Origin: Triplophysa rosa
Taxonomy: Eukaryota; Chordata; Actinopteri; Cypriniformes; Nemacheilidae
DNA length: 64,000 bases
Assembly: GCF_024868665.1 (NCBI RefSeq)
Contig: NC_079913.1
Coordinates: forward strand, 6,738,635-6,802,634
Direction of reading: 5' to 3'
In this document: positions 48,648 to 63,183 of the stretch, one piece after another
Layout: every line of letters starts with the position of its first letter
Position numbering within the stretch: position 1 is the stretch's first letter
Position numbers and translations under genes: made by a program
Notes under the pieces: generated by a model
What the model was told of the DNA's origin: nothing
Database searches by the model: none
The model's input: the letters and a program-made list of their open reading frames with translations, nothing else

Positions 48648-49873
48648 TATGTTCATGAACAGAATATTTCAGGTTACATATTCCACAAATATTTTGTCAT
48701 TTTGAAGAAAACCCCACCATGTGTATGAATCTTTAAGGTTGATGTTTTTTACCACTAAAGGAAAAAATATCTTGCACATCCGCAGGTGCAATACACAACG
48801 TATGCTTCTCCTCCACAGCTTAATGTCACACAGACCTGCGTAATTACATCTCATTAGCTGTAAGCAGAAACTAAAAGACCCATTTTGGCTATTAGATCCA
48901 TGATGGGAAACCACCTGAACACCACCTGACATAATCACACAACAGATAATATTTCCCATTATTTAAACTCATGTCTTCGCCGTTCCCAGACCAAGAGAAT
49001 ATTGAGAGAACAAAGCTCCATTAAATTTCCCTCTCAGCAGATTAATGCTAATCAATTGCTTCACTCATAACTGCAATAATGAGTCTGTCCCTGTGGTGTC
49101 CCATGCACATGTCCCTGCTAATACGCCAACAAATAAAATCATCGACTGCAAATCGCAGTAATTGAATGTGGACAAGAAAACCAAAACAGTGTGCATGTTC
49201 CAGGTCACAAGATGCTCTTCAGGTGCTTTCAGGACTTTTCTGGTACACTTTGGCTCTCCGTATATGAAAACAAGTTGTTCTTAGTTGTTGTTTCCCATTC
49301 GCAAAGTGCCCTGTTGACTCATGTGTGACGCCCATTTTGTTGCTCACTTTCACTGCTGTGCTTTTAGGCAAACCCCTTGGGATCCCTTGGTGCTTTTTAC
49401 AACAGCCCGATCCTAAATCTGTTTACGTGTCTACAGAGAGCCTGAGTGACAGGCCCAATAGCGTTTGATCTCAGATGAGATTTTCTTTCCCCGAAGAGAA
49501 ACGCAAGAGCAGAGTTTAGCGCCAAGGTGAGTTTACCCTTCACCTGAGAGAACGTCATTGAATTATGCATAGGGCACCGAGGCCCTGCAGTGAAGCACGG
49601 AGGATGGAGGACATCTGACTTCAACAGTATTAACGAATGAAGCTTTCACAGAAGAAAGCTGAAACGCACCAGGGGCTCTGAGGAGACAGAAATGGCGAGG
49701 CTCAATATCAGAGCCAGCCGGGGCTGCGATCATAGTACGTGATCTGATTACTTTTTCCATCAAAACATGAGAGGGCGAACAAGTGGACAAGTTGAGGGTT
49801 GAAACAGTGTATCATGGTAAAACATTGGACTTCTGCTCTCTCTCTCCATTGGTTTTAATAAGTTTGTGCTTAA

Positions 49874-50070
49874 AGGGACAGTTCACCTAAAAATAAAAAT
49901 GATATCGTCATTTGTTCACCCTCATGTGATTCAAGACTCTTTGAGAAATGTCTTAGCGGTTTTGTGTCCATACAATGGAAGTCAATGGGGTCCCAAATTG
50001 TTTGGTCCCCAACGTTGTTTAAAATGTCATTTTTGTTTTCTGCCATAGAAAGAAAGTCATAGATGTAAAA
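49874..50070. mobile_element. 5' half of a family B MITE
   Basis: It starts AGGGACAGTTCACCTAAAAA after TTAA and contains CCATACAATGGAAGTCAATG and GAAAGAAAGTCATAGATG, then ends in a poly-A/T stretch with no right terminal repeat, so it is truncated. Confidence 0.7.
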
Positions 50071-51459
50071 AAAAAAATTTTTTTGTTTCTGGACTGAAAG
50101 ATATTAAAACACTTGACATAATTGTTAAAACTATTATTTGTAAGTCACTAATCAAATCTAAACAAAGAAAATGGGACACTGACGAACTCCTTCGTACAAA
50201 ACGTCAGGTGCTCTTTGAAACGTTGTCAAACCATGAATCTTTATTCAGGACACAGGCCCTTTATTATGACAGTCATCCTGAGCCCGGCACATTCCATTAC
50301 CTCCTATCTTGCTTTTCTTAAATCATCACGGCTCTGTTTTCTTGTAAAGTGCCAAACCCCATCACTATTTCCTTTTGGTTGGGTCCCTGCTTTCTGCATA
50401 GGGAGTAAATGGCAGAACTAATTCTCACTTTCTCAGAAAGTAACTCAACTCATGGTGGGTCAATCACTGATGAACAGCATTTCTTTAAGAGTCTCATCAC
50501 CGGATACACTAATTTGCTCTGTAAAGTCTTTAATGCCTGTGTGAAGTGCTCAGAGACTTGAGTCTGATCCTAAGCTTTTGAATTTATGAGGTTACGGAGG
50601 ATCTTGTGCCATTTTGTCTGCCCCTTCTGCTCATCCTTTTCTTCCTCTGTTATCTTTAACTCTCTCTATAGCAGATCTCATAAAACATGCATCTCTTCCT
50701 CTGCGTAAGGACCCACAATGCTTTTATTGCAGTCTTTCAGGGCTATAAATCTAATGCTAAAAGGCACCAGGGTAAGAAGAGTGGTAGAGATATATTATGC
50801 GCCTGTGTCTGTTGCAGTGTTTGTAACATAAGGCTTATGCTCGTACAAGTGTAGTTCAGGATATAAAATGCACATGGTTGTGTTTTAAGGTACTTTTGCC
50901 CTCTCACAGGCTTGCGGTGAATGGTTTTCAATATTATTTTTTCCAAAAAATATTAGTGAAGAGTTTGTCGAAAAGTATTGATTTTTGGCATGAGAATATC
51001 AATTTAGTATTAATATCAATTTCGCAATATTTTGAAATACCATTTATTTTCTTCATTCCCTGGAAATGCACGGCTCCGAATTGTCCCAGGATGCAGATAA
51101 TCCTGAAATGAAATTACCCAGAAGATCGGCTTGACATAGAGAATGAGGTAGATCAATAGACTGGCCTCCATTGTGTGTCTGGACTCTGTAAGCACATCCT
51201 GCAGCTTTAAAAATTAAACTTACTGCTAATTTACTATCACAGTCTTTTAAAAGTCTTTAAAAAAAGAGCACAACACACCAATGAGTACATTTAGCACAAA
51301 ACAAAGGGGAGAGGATTTAAGATATTATTATTTACTATTTATATATATTTTTTTATTTTTTATTTTTTTTACTGTATTTTTATCTTTTTTCCAAACTGTA
51401 CAGCACGTTGGTACTCTTTGGTTTTTGAAGTGCTTTAAAACTAAAATTATTCAAATATT

Positions 51460-54135
51460 TTTGGTAATTGAAATAAAATAAAACATTCTGCCTAAATATT
51501 ACTTAGAAAAAATGAAAATTTAAATGTTGCCTTAGCAATAAACTTCATTTAAAAGTTAAAATTTAAAAGTTATTTTTAATTAAGTTTATTTCACTTAAAT
51601 TATTACAATTATAATTTTGCACTACAACTGAAAATAAAAAACTAAACTAAACTTATATAGCAATATAAAAAAATTATAATAAAATGCAAAATTACAAAAC
51701 AAAATTGCTACAAATTAAACAAACTAAAATTAACATGAAAAGTAATCATATACATTTTAATTTGAATAAAACTAAAACTGAAAACAAAACCACAATAACC
51801 CTATTGTTCTTAACAGCCAGCCACAGTTTACTTTACCAGTCGCCAACTTTCTCCATTTAGTTTCTTCTGTTTATCTACTAATAAAAAAACACTTTGACCT
51901 TTAAGAATTTTAAATGAAATATTGAATATTTATTTATAATCAGTTGGTGAAAAAGACATTTGATTGCTGATTGTATGTCCTATTTACGAAAGGTCACTGA
52001 CATCAGATATCAGTGCCAGTTTTATTTAGCATATAAATTCTAAATTGAATGGGCTGTGAAGTCAATATTAACACAGTCTTGACTAAAATCCCTCCTTTTA
52101 CCGCAATAAACTATAATTTAGTACTTGCATATCAGTTGCAGATTGTTTTGACACAGTTATTGGCAGTCTAAAAGGATTGTGTGCAAAAATTGTAAACAAA
52201 ATCTGTGTGGTACAAGATGAGTCATCAATATTTGAAAATACATTTTAAATCTGTATATCTGATGCAAAAAACTGTCAATATATAGAACTACACTAACATA
52301 TAGACCTTAAGATAACAAACAAACTCCCATTTTTAGTGAGGGCAGTATAACAGTGACAGAGTTCAAGTGAGCGAGAGATATTGGGGACAGAATCGGAAAG
52401 TGTGGCTTTGCTAAACAAAATACAAAAAAAATCCTGACCTCAAACACATCCTCCACATCAGATAGTAGAAAGCCATTTATTCTGCCCAGCTGAGCAACCT
52501 GCCATAAATCAGTGTTATGGGAGTCTGTGGCCAAGGTAAACTCTGACCGTGGCCCCTGCTGTGGCCCTGATAAGGATAGTCTAATCATGAATATGTGACA
52601 TTCCCAACAGCACTGCTCTAATGCCATCTTGGAGGTCACTAAACGTTAAACGATCAGATCGGAAAGATTAACGGATAAAGCCGCGCTCCCCGAAATATAA
52701 TTCCCCCTCTCGGAAATCCCAAAATGGGTCCTTTCATTGTGACTAAGCTCTAGAGCACGGTGGAAAATGGAAGGTCGGAGGCTTTGAATAATACTTTTGA
52801 TTGGGAGGTAAACCGCACTGACCTGGGATCAAAAGAGATTCTTTGTCGCAATTCAAAGCAGGAATTTTTCAGGGCAAAATTGTGGGAGACTGAGGCAAAT
52901 CTGGAGGCAGCTGGCACAATATTACACAAATGTCATGTAATTTGTGTCGGCTTAGAAAACAATAGGACGTGAGATGATGGGAATATGAGTCAGGATGCAA
53001 ACATTCATTTCTTCAAATACCACATAACACCTGAATATGAGATTCTGACAGTCAAGCAGGCACCTGAGACACAGCATTGCCCAAGAAAGATCAGCATCAT
53101 TTCATCACATTGTGAATGCGATGTCATGTGACATTATTAGACTTCATCTATTTTTTAAGTGCAATCACAACATTTGGTCCCTAAAAAAATTAAACCCATT
53201 TATTTTGTGTTCTGTAAGTTCATACAACACATATTATTCTGAAATGTTGCATGTCAATTTTTTACTATTATGCAAAAAGCAAAAAAAATTCTTATACATC
53301 CTCGCGATCATCTCAAAACTCTATAAATCCTCTTTGAATTTTCCATACGACAGCCTTTTTATAAGAACAGTCATGCAGGGTGGTCAGGGTATTTAAATAG
53401 GCCTCCAGCACTGAATTATGCAGGAGCTGGCGTTGTGTGTATAGGAGGAGAGTTCGTTGGGTTTCGATCTGGAGGGGGAGATCAAAGCGGCTAAGGCTGG
53501 AATCAGATACCTGCCTCCAGCCTCAGTCTGGTGAGAGAATAGAGAGCCGTCCCTCAGGGACCAACTGAGTCAGGAACAGTGTGCCATAGAGCGAAAGCCA
53601 GAGAGGAGCCACAAATGACACAGTTTTCCAACTTTTCCTAGAGCAAGAGAGGCATGTTTGCAAAGTGGTTTGCATGGGTTATCAGTCAAAAATAATTTCA
53701 GATTTGTGCTAATGATAAGTTTGTTTTGCCGTTTAATGGTGGTTGGCGAAACAGCTTTCGGTGTGTCGGTTCGTTGGCGTATGTAGATGCCTTTTAAAAT
53801 ATAGAGAGAGAAACAGAATTATTTTGTTTTGTTTTCGGTTTAATTGTAGTTTTATTCATATTTTAAGTAATGTTAATTTTAGTTTAATTTTAGCAAATGT
53901 GTTATGTGATTTTGTCATTATATTATTTATTTATTTTTCTTTATTTTATATTGCTAAATGAGTTTATTTATTTGATTTCAGTTTTAGTTAAGTTTGTATT
54001 TTTTCTGTTAATATAAACATTCCAGGTTATTGGTAAGGAAATTTTAATATATACAGTATTTTCTAAATAACTTTAAGCTCATTTTATTTCATTTCAATTA
54101 ACATAAATGTTTTACTAGTTTTAGTTTTAATAAAC
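51460..54135. other. AT-rich segment with AAACTAAAAC-type low-complexity stretches
   Basis: At 51460-51800 the + strand is rich in ACTAAAACTGAAAAC words; at 53815-54135 the complementary TTTTAGTTTTAAT words dominate. These are low-complexity repeats typical of fish introns and spacers, arranged in opposite orientation. Between them nothing recognisable as a gene was seen. Confidence 0.5.
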
Positions 54136-57100
54136 TATAATAGCCTTAGATAGAAAATTTTGTCGGTACTGCCATTCACATTGAAAAGTTGGTCATATGA
54201 TTTTTTTTAGTAATGAAATTGTGTTGTGCTGCAAAAACTGTTGGGAAAATGTATTGCTACTTTTTAATAGCTGTAAAAGTTGCAACATGCACGGCACAGC
54301 GAATTACCAATCCGTGACATCCTGGTAGCACAAGCATCTCTGGACACACGACCCAAAGCTTATTTGTTATTGCTTGACAAATTGTCATCTCACCACGAAA
54401 AGGTAGTGTGCACATAACACATTTGAACACATTTCACAATTGTTTTTGGCAAAAGCATCGATTCTGGTGTGAAAAACCTGTTGACAATACATCCACCGTG
54501 GGCATAAAACTTTACAATTTTGACACTCTCTCTTCAAAAACAAAAGAGCACAAGCAAAACACAGATGTTACCTATCAAACACCAAGATGCCATGTTGCTA
54601 GAGATTTCCCCGGATACTTTACTACAATATCCTTTAATTAAAAACAAAGCATGATCAATCAAGCTCTTCTCAGATTGAAAGCGTATGCTACATGCCTCGT
54701 GTTTTGTCACTTGCAATTAGGTGGAACAGCTTTGGCTGATGGCAGATGGTCTGACAATCAGGGACTATTACACATCTGCTAGCCAGAGTTTGTTTTTATG
54801 ACTGATTGTTACAAAGCGGTGGATGGTAAGCAGCATCGAATTGAAATAACGTTGTGTGAAATCACAGAAGACAAATTTCCCTTCGCCCGATTGCTGGTGG
54901 GAGAAATCACATTTTGAGTTACTCTGGAAAGCAATGCAAACAGCAAACTCACAGTGTTCCTATGCTAAATATCAACACTTAGTATGCTGTGGCCATTAAT
55001 ATTACAGGATCATTAATTAACTGTTGTATGATAGAAAAATAATGTTGTGAATGGGTTTTCATATAGTATGTTCTCTAAATTTGATGTCCACTTAAGCCTT
55101 TGACAGCATCTAAGGAAAAGAGTGCAAGCCCAGCGAACTCCCAGTTTGGATCAATGGTGCAGAGAAAAGAACTGTGGACTAACTAAACAAAAGAAGTCAT
55201 TAACAAGTGTGAAGGAGAGAAGAATCAATACTCGTCTAGGCCTACCTTTCACACCTCAGAAGCACAAAGAATAACAGAACAAAACCAATGCAAATCAGCT
55301 TTTCGATGGCTGAGCTGGAGAGATACAATCCATCCAAACCCTTTAAATTCACCGTATTTCTCACAAACACAGAAGCATGTACTAATAACACGAATGAATA
55401 AGCATTAAGCACTTGATAAAAGCCTTCATTGCAAAAACAGTTTCTATTTTATTTAACACAGAAAGTTTCTAATTATTGCATAAATGATTGAAAAGGTGTA
55501 ACAGGTGGTTGGGAGTATACATTTAAAAGTCAACCAAACTAAATTCTTTTGTGTTTTGTGTTTCTTTTGAGTAAGTGTTTAGATACTTTGTAGGTTTAGT
55601 GTAGTTTTTGTTTCAGCCGAACTAACCCCGCCCACCATGACATCTCATTGGTCCAAAATGCAGCACTACTGTGAACGTTTAGAAAACTAAAACAAATTAA
55701 AGCGGTTACATTTAAGTGTCTTTAGTAGCTACCATTTGCCTTGAATTTGCTAGAATTGGCATTTTATCAGCCAGTTTCTTCAGGTCTCGCAGTGAGATGC
55801 TTTTTAAACACTATTGAAATAGTTCCCATCCATTCTTGACTTTTATTGGCTGCTTTTTCCTTATTATTTAGTCCAATTCATCCTTTTCAAAAACGTAGTT
55901 TTCTGAAATTTCAGAGATTAAAGAAATTATTTTCACAATTTTTGTCTACAAAAATGATTTCAACATGTAAGTAAATGCCTTTAAATCAAATGATTTTAAG
56001 ATCACAAAATAAATGTCAGTCAAGTGATCCTAAACCTTTGAATGGTAGTGTATAAAAAATATATTAACACTTAATTTTGACAAATTCTTTTTTCTAGATC
56101 TGTTCCAGTCACATTAACTTGATTAGGTATCAAATAACTGATAGACATTTATTGAAAAATATAAAAGTAAGTAGTTAAAGTGACAGTAACTTTCTCTAGA
56201 GTTTTGTGCCATTTGATTTTCCTTCTCGTGTCAATCACTCAACAAATGCAGTTTCAGGCTTGCAGGAGTTCCTGTTGTAAGACACAGGGAAACACGAGAC
56301 AATAACAAGCTTATTGTTTTTAAGATGAGTGTGAGTGCACTTACTGACTCTTCAGTCATGTGAAAAATAACTGCAGTGAGGCAGCATGTCTTGTCATGAC
56401 TAAACTGTGTCTCCTGCAGATTTATTCATATTAACAACAAAACACAATGCTAAACAGACAAGGCATGAATATCCTTAGAAATGAATTTACTGTTAGCTCA
56501 ATATAACACTACACGAACCAAAGGTATACTGAAAATGTAAAGCTTGCGAAATGCATTAGATAAATGCATAAATGTAAAAGTAAATATTAGTTTGGAATAG
56601 CACACAGAAACCGGATCTTAAACTGATTATTTATTGTTAAAAACTGTTGTCTCCTGGATTGGCCTCTAAGGCCCAAAACTCATGAAAGAGAATCACATGC
56701 AGGGGTCACATGAAAGCAACCTATTTTATGGAAATGAATCCATTCCCCATGCTATACACTTCATATTGCCTCTGCCCTTTCTGCTGTCATTCACAAACTG
56801 TTTGTTTGTACTATTGCATGCTGGGAAGAGCTTTTGTTTTGTTCACACAAAGTAAAAATGGAAATTTTGCTCATTAAAAATGGTTGGGCACAAGGGGAAA
56901 GGCCAGTGAACTGTCTGTCTCCCTTGGTGCTGTTTAACGTTTGTTTGCTTGGTCTCATTTGCGTTAACACGTCGTCAGTCCCATACATAGTAACTGTTGT
57001 CAGGGGCGATAGATATATAGCGCAACCTCAGTAAGACCCAAGGAGCAAGGTGAGGAGGCAGATCTTAAGAGAAAAAAAGCCTGTTTACCCCTCTATAGAA

Positions 57101-57946
57101 GTCTGTCAATTGAAGCAGTTCTAGGAAAGTAGCTGCCTCTTGATACAATGAAATGCAAGTTAGCGTTTGACAGACGGTGAGATGATAAATGTTGATTTGC
57201 CTGCACGGCCTGACAGCTTTCGACCCAGCGCTGCTTTCAAACCGTTTAGAAATTCCCTGGACTCTCAGGTCTTCAATAAAGCAGAACACAGTCCTCTTTA
57301 ATTTAATCATTTTTTTTGGGGGGGAAAGGGCATTAACGCTGCTTGTTCAGCGAGTTTAAGAGTCCAGCGAACACCACCGATATCGAAGTAGAAATGGATC
57401 CAGACTGCTCAGCAAATGTACAGTTCAGCACACTTTATCCTATTGGGCTTCAATACTCAAAAAAATACTGGAGCTTTAGATTAAAAGAAGGGACAGGAAA
57501 AGGCTTAAAGATTAAAAGACGTTGGTATACAGGTATAGTTTTCATGCACTTTAACAATTTTATTTGACTAACAATTAGATTTTTTTAAATGCCATGTAAA
57601 CACACTGAAATTGCACTTTTCTGTTTTGGGTAAAGTATGACTTGGAGGTTTTATACCAACACTAAGTGTTTTTTATTTAGTATCTGAAAATACATTTATT
57701 TAAAACATGCACTTGAAACCTAAGGGTCAATATGACATGTCTTGAATTTGAACTCTTGAAGAATTTGGTGGTGACAACTTGTCCCTCAAATTTCCAGATT
57801 AAAAACACATACGCAAAACTTGACACAAATGTTCATTATTGAACACTAATGCATACAGCACACAAGTACATTATTTACTAATTTGTGTGATTTACTCTCT
57901 CTTGTCCCCTAAAACAATGGCCATCACATTGACCTGTTTTCAATCA

Positions 57947-58329
57947 AAGGTCCAATGTGTCATTTTCTGGAGGATCTTTTGACATAAATGCAGTATAATA
58001 TACAACTATGTCTTCAGAGGTGTATAAAGACCAAACATAATTAAGCGTTATGTTTTTATTACCTTAGAATGAGCTATTTCTATATACACCGCGGGACCCC
58101 TTAGATGGATATCGCCGTGTTGTCTCTAAAGTAGCCCTAAACGGACAAACTGCTCTACAGAGCGTTTCGTAAATACGTGATCTCCTTTGGCAAAGAATCG
58201 AAAATGTGACGACATCTTTGTCCTGCATGTGTCAGCCACCGTAGTGCTTCAAAATGGAGAAGTGGAGTAAGCCGTTGGCTGCAATTTGCAACCTCACCAC
58301 TACATGCCGCTATATTTCACACTGGCCCT
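57947..58329. mobile_element. Repeat family C, copy 1
   Basis: AGGTCCAATGTGTCATTTTC on the left and CACACTGGCCCTTTAA on the right. The interior includes CAGAGGTGTATAAAGAC, GAGCTATTTCTATATACACC, CAAACTGCTCTACA and GGCTGCAATTTGCAACC. All of these recur inverted at 60412-60792. The TTAA-like right flank suggests a DNA element. Confidence 0.7.
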
Positions 58330-59356
58330 TTAAGTTAACACAAAAATTTCACAAGTTGTTTTCTCTCAATTTGAAAGACAACTTTCTCGCAGTCAAGTCT
58401 GAAGGTTTTCTCAGCCTGACATTTAAGCCCAAATATTTCATCATTACAATAGATCATAGGGAAAATGTCAGTGTGATCCTGCCCACCACATCAGAGCGAT
58501 GCAGCTCAATCTTCACGCTGATACAGCAGACAGCACAGACCTCGAGGCTCTGTCAACCATCAGGATTATTAAGCAAGTGGGCTTCTGTTTCTTTTCGGAG
58601 TAGCAGAAGAGGTTTCTTCACTTCCAGTGTCATGTGCCAATAATTCTGCCTAATGAGAACCAGGAGGACAAAATATGCTCATAGCTCTGTTTATAGAAAT
58701 GTTATTAAGAGTATTGTTAGCAAATAGTATATATAGAGAAATGAAAATATACCAAAGAATAATAAATATAAGTAGTATTTGTGATTTAAAGGTTTGTTGG
58801 ATTATTCTCATATTGTGTTATATCCATACTAAACTTATCTGTGTAAAAAAGTAGGGCCCAACTGGTTGATGTTCTTTAATAGTTTTTATTCCTGTGATTT
58901 ATGTGACTCTACTGCTTTTTAACACCAAAGACTGACTATGCATGTGTATTTTTTGCCATTATGATGATTATAGTAAGCAGGTGTTTCGCTCTCCCCCACT
59001 GATCTTCATATTCACATTCACAGCTCTTCAGATCTCAGAGTAGGCACCCCCCTGCCCAGCGGGGGAAAGGGATTTGGTTAAAACGGTTTATTGTTCCAAT
59101 TCTAATTTATTTCTTTGTTCTGTTGTTTTTCCACACATCCATATACAGACACACATTCAGCCATATAATGATCGGTGGGTGAGATATTCAAAGCAAAGGG
59201 CCAATTCAAAGCTAATTGTTAATACATGGTGTCAGTTTGTGTCAGGGACCCGAGAAAAATTTCCATTTGACTAGTATACAAACAACAACCTTACATTTGT
59301 GCCTGGTTAGATAAGAGTACAGATTGGGTAAAGGTGACAATACATCAAGTTTCAGA

Positions 59357-60230
59357 GGTGTAAAGAGTACCTTAAAACCATACTTAAGTAAAAGTACAGA
59401 TAACTTGCAGCGAAAATTACTCCATTACGAGTTACAAGTCACCAATTCAAAAACGACTTCAGTAAAAGTCTTAGAGTATCTGATTTTAACAGTACTTGAG
59501 TATTTTACTCGTACTGAATGTATAGGCTCAAAGCAGCACTAGTCCTCGACACTTAAGAGACATGTCAGTGAAAAACAAGAATTCGTGAGGAGAGCAATCA
59601 CATTTATTTTCTTAAATCATAATAAGACCGAACACCTCAAAATTGCAACAAATCATGGTCGACACCATATAACCTACGTCTATTACAAAAACCCAACTCT
59701 CTTTTAAGCTCAAGTGCTCATAATAAACCAAACTCCTTCAAAAAGGTCTCTTCGATATAACGGATAAATAAAATAATGTTAAGTCAAATTAAAAAGCCAA
59801 AGCCTTTTTGCACTGGACATGCAGGTTTTGGCCTCGTCGTCAGCTGCAGTCATGTCCTCATTTCACATATAAACCGCCAGCGTTTGATAATGCCCTCGTA
59901 TTCACATAAAGAAGCCATGTTGACAAGTTTTAGAAAGTTAGGGCAAAATCCGCAAGATATAGTACCTTCAATGCCCTGTAAATGGCCATATTAATTCTTC
60001 TAGAATTAATAGCAAAAATAAACTGCTGCAAAAAAATTTGCCATGCAAAATGTAATGTGTAATTGCATTAGTCATTACAAATGTAGTAGAGTAAAGACTA
60101 CATATACTTAATCAAAAATGTAGTCAAGTAGAGAGTAAAAGTTATCTATAATACTCAGTACAACTACAAAGTAGCCAAAAAGATACTTAAGTACAGTAAC
60201 TAATTACATTTACTCCAATACTTTAAGTTT
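59357..60230. mobile_element. Degenerate DNA-transposon-like repeat
   Basis: The left part repeats ACTTAAGTAAAAGTACAG, CAGTACTTGAGTATTTTACTCGTACT; the right part has GTAGTCAAGTAGAGAGTAAAAG and GATACTTAAGTACAGTAAC. The recurrent AGTAAAAGTA/TACTTAAGTA words are those of a common fish element usually assigned to DNA transposons. No clear terminal repeat pair or target duplication could be fixed, so limits are approximate. Confidence 0.5.
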
Positions 60231-60411
60231 ACAAGAAAAAACACTGCATTTCTTTGACTTTTGACTTTGCATTTCTTTGAAGGGTGGGACTTTTATTGTT
60301 AAATTGTATGTATTTTTTATTTAATCAACAGGCAATAAAAAAAAACATTTATTAAATCTAAAATTTCTAAGCTGTTATTGAAAAGTTCCCTTTTATGAAA
60401 TTTGAAATTTT

Positions 60412-60792
60412 CCCTTGTATGAAAATGCATTTAGTGGTAAGGTTGCAAATTGCAGCCAACCTCCCCCCCTCACCCTTCCGAAGCACTATGGTGGCTGACA
60501 CAGAATTAAGATGTTGACACGTTTTTGCTTCTTTGCTGAAGAAGATAACGTGTTTAACGAAAAATGTTTTGTAGAGCAGTTTGTCCGTTTAGGGCTACTG
60601 TAGAAACAACATGGCGAATTCCATGCCAGGGGACCCGCGGTGTATGTAGATAGAAATAGCTCATTCCAAGGTAATAAAAACATAACGCTTCATTATGTAA
60701 AGTCTTTATACACCTCTGAAGACATAGTTAAGTACAGTATATTATATTGCATTTCTGTCAATAGAACCTCCGAAAAAATACACATTGGACCT
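60412..60792. mobile_element. Repeat family C, copy 2 (inverted relative to copy 1)
   Basis: It reads GGTTGCAAATTGCAGCCAAC, then GTAGAGCAGTTTGTCCGTTT, TAGAAATAGCTCATTCCAAG, and ends CACATTGGACCTTTAA. This is the inverse of 57947-58329, about 2.1 kb away, so the two arms could pair. The left limit is approximate. Confidence 0.65.
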
Positions 60793-62884
60793 TTAACCTT
60801 AGGCTATAGCTCACAATCACATTGTATGCCAACAGCTGTGTCAGCAAGTGTTTGTTGATTTTTGTTTTTCTAAAAACAATAGAATAGAACCAACTGTTGA
60901 AATTTTTACCTAAAATTAAGAAGTCACTGAAAACTCCCTGAAAGCTGTGAAACACATTTTTCCTCTAGGGATCTCTTTGGTGATAACTTAAGCATCCATA
61001 AGCCTCCTGTACTGTACATATGTCCTGTTATGCTTTGACACACCATTAAGAACCTTCTAAAAACATTCCTTGAATATTTTTGCATGAAGAGTGTGGAAAA
61101 AAACAGCAATGTGGTTTACGCAGAGCTCCCGCAGAACACACTATTTTTGTTAAAAGGAAACCATACGTGTCAAAAATGGGTCAACACTCTAACGGTTGAG
61201 ATGAATGTTAGCTAGATAAACCATTTCATCCTTGCACATCCTGTTCACAGAGATTAAGTGACCTGCTCTCTTACATTACTAGAATCAGTTTTCACAGATT
61301 CCCACATAACATGAACTCTTCCATCCCACAAACTAGTATAAATTCACTGCATGTTCTCTGCCGCTCCCCAGCGATGTGTGAACCCTTGACCCAACACAAG
61401 TACCGTTTCAATTTCAGCCTCCTAGTGTTAGAACACAATTTTTTGTGTTATGTTAGCAAATTCTCATTCACAAAGCTGTTACAAATCCCCAAACCTCCGA
61501 AAATGTTGAAAGCATGGCAATTCCCTTGGATCTTGTGAGTATGCGTAGGCATTTTTATACTTAATTTAAATTTAATTCTTATGCCTCATTTTGTACATAT
61601 AATGTAACCTCAAATGTCCACTTCCCCTTTGGGGCGTAAACAGACAAACACATTTGCCAATGCTTCACCAAATAAATAGGAAAATAAATGCAAATTGTCA
61701 CAGAAGTGTGTTGCATCTGACTTTCAGAGCTTTCCCAAAACAACAAAAAAGTGTTATATCTAAAGACAAATTGCACAGGATGACCTTAAATTCATTTTTT
61801 ATGCTTGTCATAAGCTGAATTATGCATCTAGCTCCTCATATTCAGCAGAACCACTGCATGTCAAGTGATGATCTCTGAATTATGAATTATCGCTTCAGGG
61901 AAAGTGAAAACATTTGGGAAGCCACCACAGGGTGAAAGAAATCACTGATCAAAGAGAGATTATACTATAGATTTTTTTAAAGACACACTGTACTCATTTA
62001 CATCCAATCTGATTTTATCTACACAGCAAAACCAAAGGCTGACTCAATACAAACATGGTGCACTTCGCTTGTATTCAACTCTGGAAAAGGCCATTCATTC
62101 CTTTGTTGTAGTGTTGATGTCACATGGCTCATAAGATAAGACATTCAGCTGATAAGAGTTGCAGGATGACCAGGCAACAACATGAACAGGTTTGTTGTGA
62201 AGTCAGCTTATAGTTCAAAGTGCAGTTTGATTTGGCCCACTAAACATTTAATGTCTGGTTCGGAAAGATGAATCATATCTCTGCCAACAGAATGTTATGC
62301 AACCTAGATATGCCATTTCATGTCTGATATGAAAGTTCAGATGCACTTGCATTTTCTGCAGTGTAAATGTATCTAGAATGACTTCAGGTGGTCACATTTT
62401 GATCACAAAGACCACCCACCCAACCACTTTTCGTAATCCAATTTTCATCTATTTTTCTGTTTCATAAAATTAAGTCCCCCCCAAACAATTTTCCTCCACT
62501 TCCAAGTTTCATTCACTACCATCATCTTGCTAACATATGTTGCTAACATGGTTGACTTTAAAGTTTTGAGTTTAAGGGCACCAAAGCACCGATCTAAAAG
62601 TCACATACAGCATGTGTAACAGAAAACCAAAAGAAATACATATATTTACAAAGAAATGAAACCGTAAGGGAATCGCCCCACTAAGCCAGCTACTCAATCC
62701 ACCAACATTCATGTAGCATTCCCTCAACTCCAAACAAGCACTCAAGGGTTTTTAAAGACTTGCCCTGCACAGCTGCCTGTGATTGAAAGCAATTATTGCA
62801 AAAGCATTCTGATTGGTGCTTGAAGCAGGGCTGGCGCTGAGTGATCACTTCATTACCCATAGGAAATGTCTACACGTCATATAA

Positions 62885-63183
62885 CTCAATTCAATTTTAT
62901 TTATATAGCGCTTTTCACAATGTGCATTGTTCCAAAGCAACTTTACAGGAGAAAATAAGAAAAACAGAAAAACACAGCGCATGGTGTTTATTGAACAAGC
63001 AAGATCATTCTAGTAAATATTATCTAATAAATGCAGTCTCCCGGTGAGCAAGCCAACACTGCCCTGTGGCGAGGAACCCAAACTCCAATGATAAATAAGT
63101 GGAGAAAAAAACCGTTGAGAGAAACCAGTCTCAGTCGGGAGGGCCAGTTCTCCTCTGACGTGTCACAGCTGCACTCAGTGACT
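62885..63183. repeat. Interspersed fish repeat (TTATTTATATAGCGCTTTTCACAAT family)
   Basis: AATTCAATTTTATTTATATAGC, GTTCCAAAGCAACTTTACAG, GAGCAAGCC, GTGGCGAGGAACCCAAACTC and GAGAGAAACCAGTCTCAGTCGG follow in the order found in a very common fish interspersed repeat. Its class is uncertain from sequence alone. Confidence 0.6.

Noticed and set aside
52307..52639. 110-codon minus-strand ORF
   Set aside because: No recognised motif; lies in a gene-poor stretch with no supporting promoter, splice or poly(A) pattern.
58254..58643. 129-codon + strand ORF
   Set aside because: Its first part lies inside repeat family C, so it is chance reading of a mobile element.
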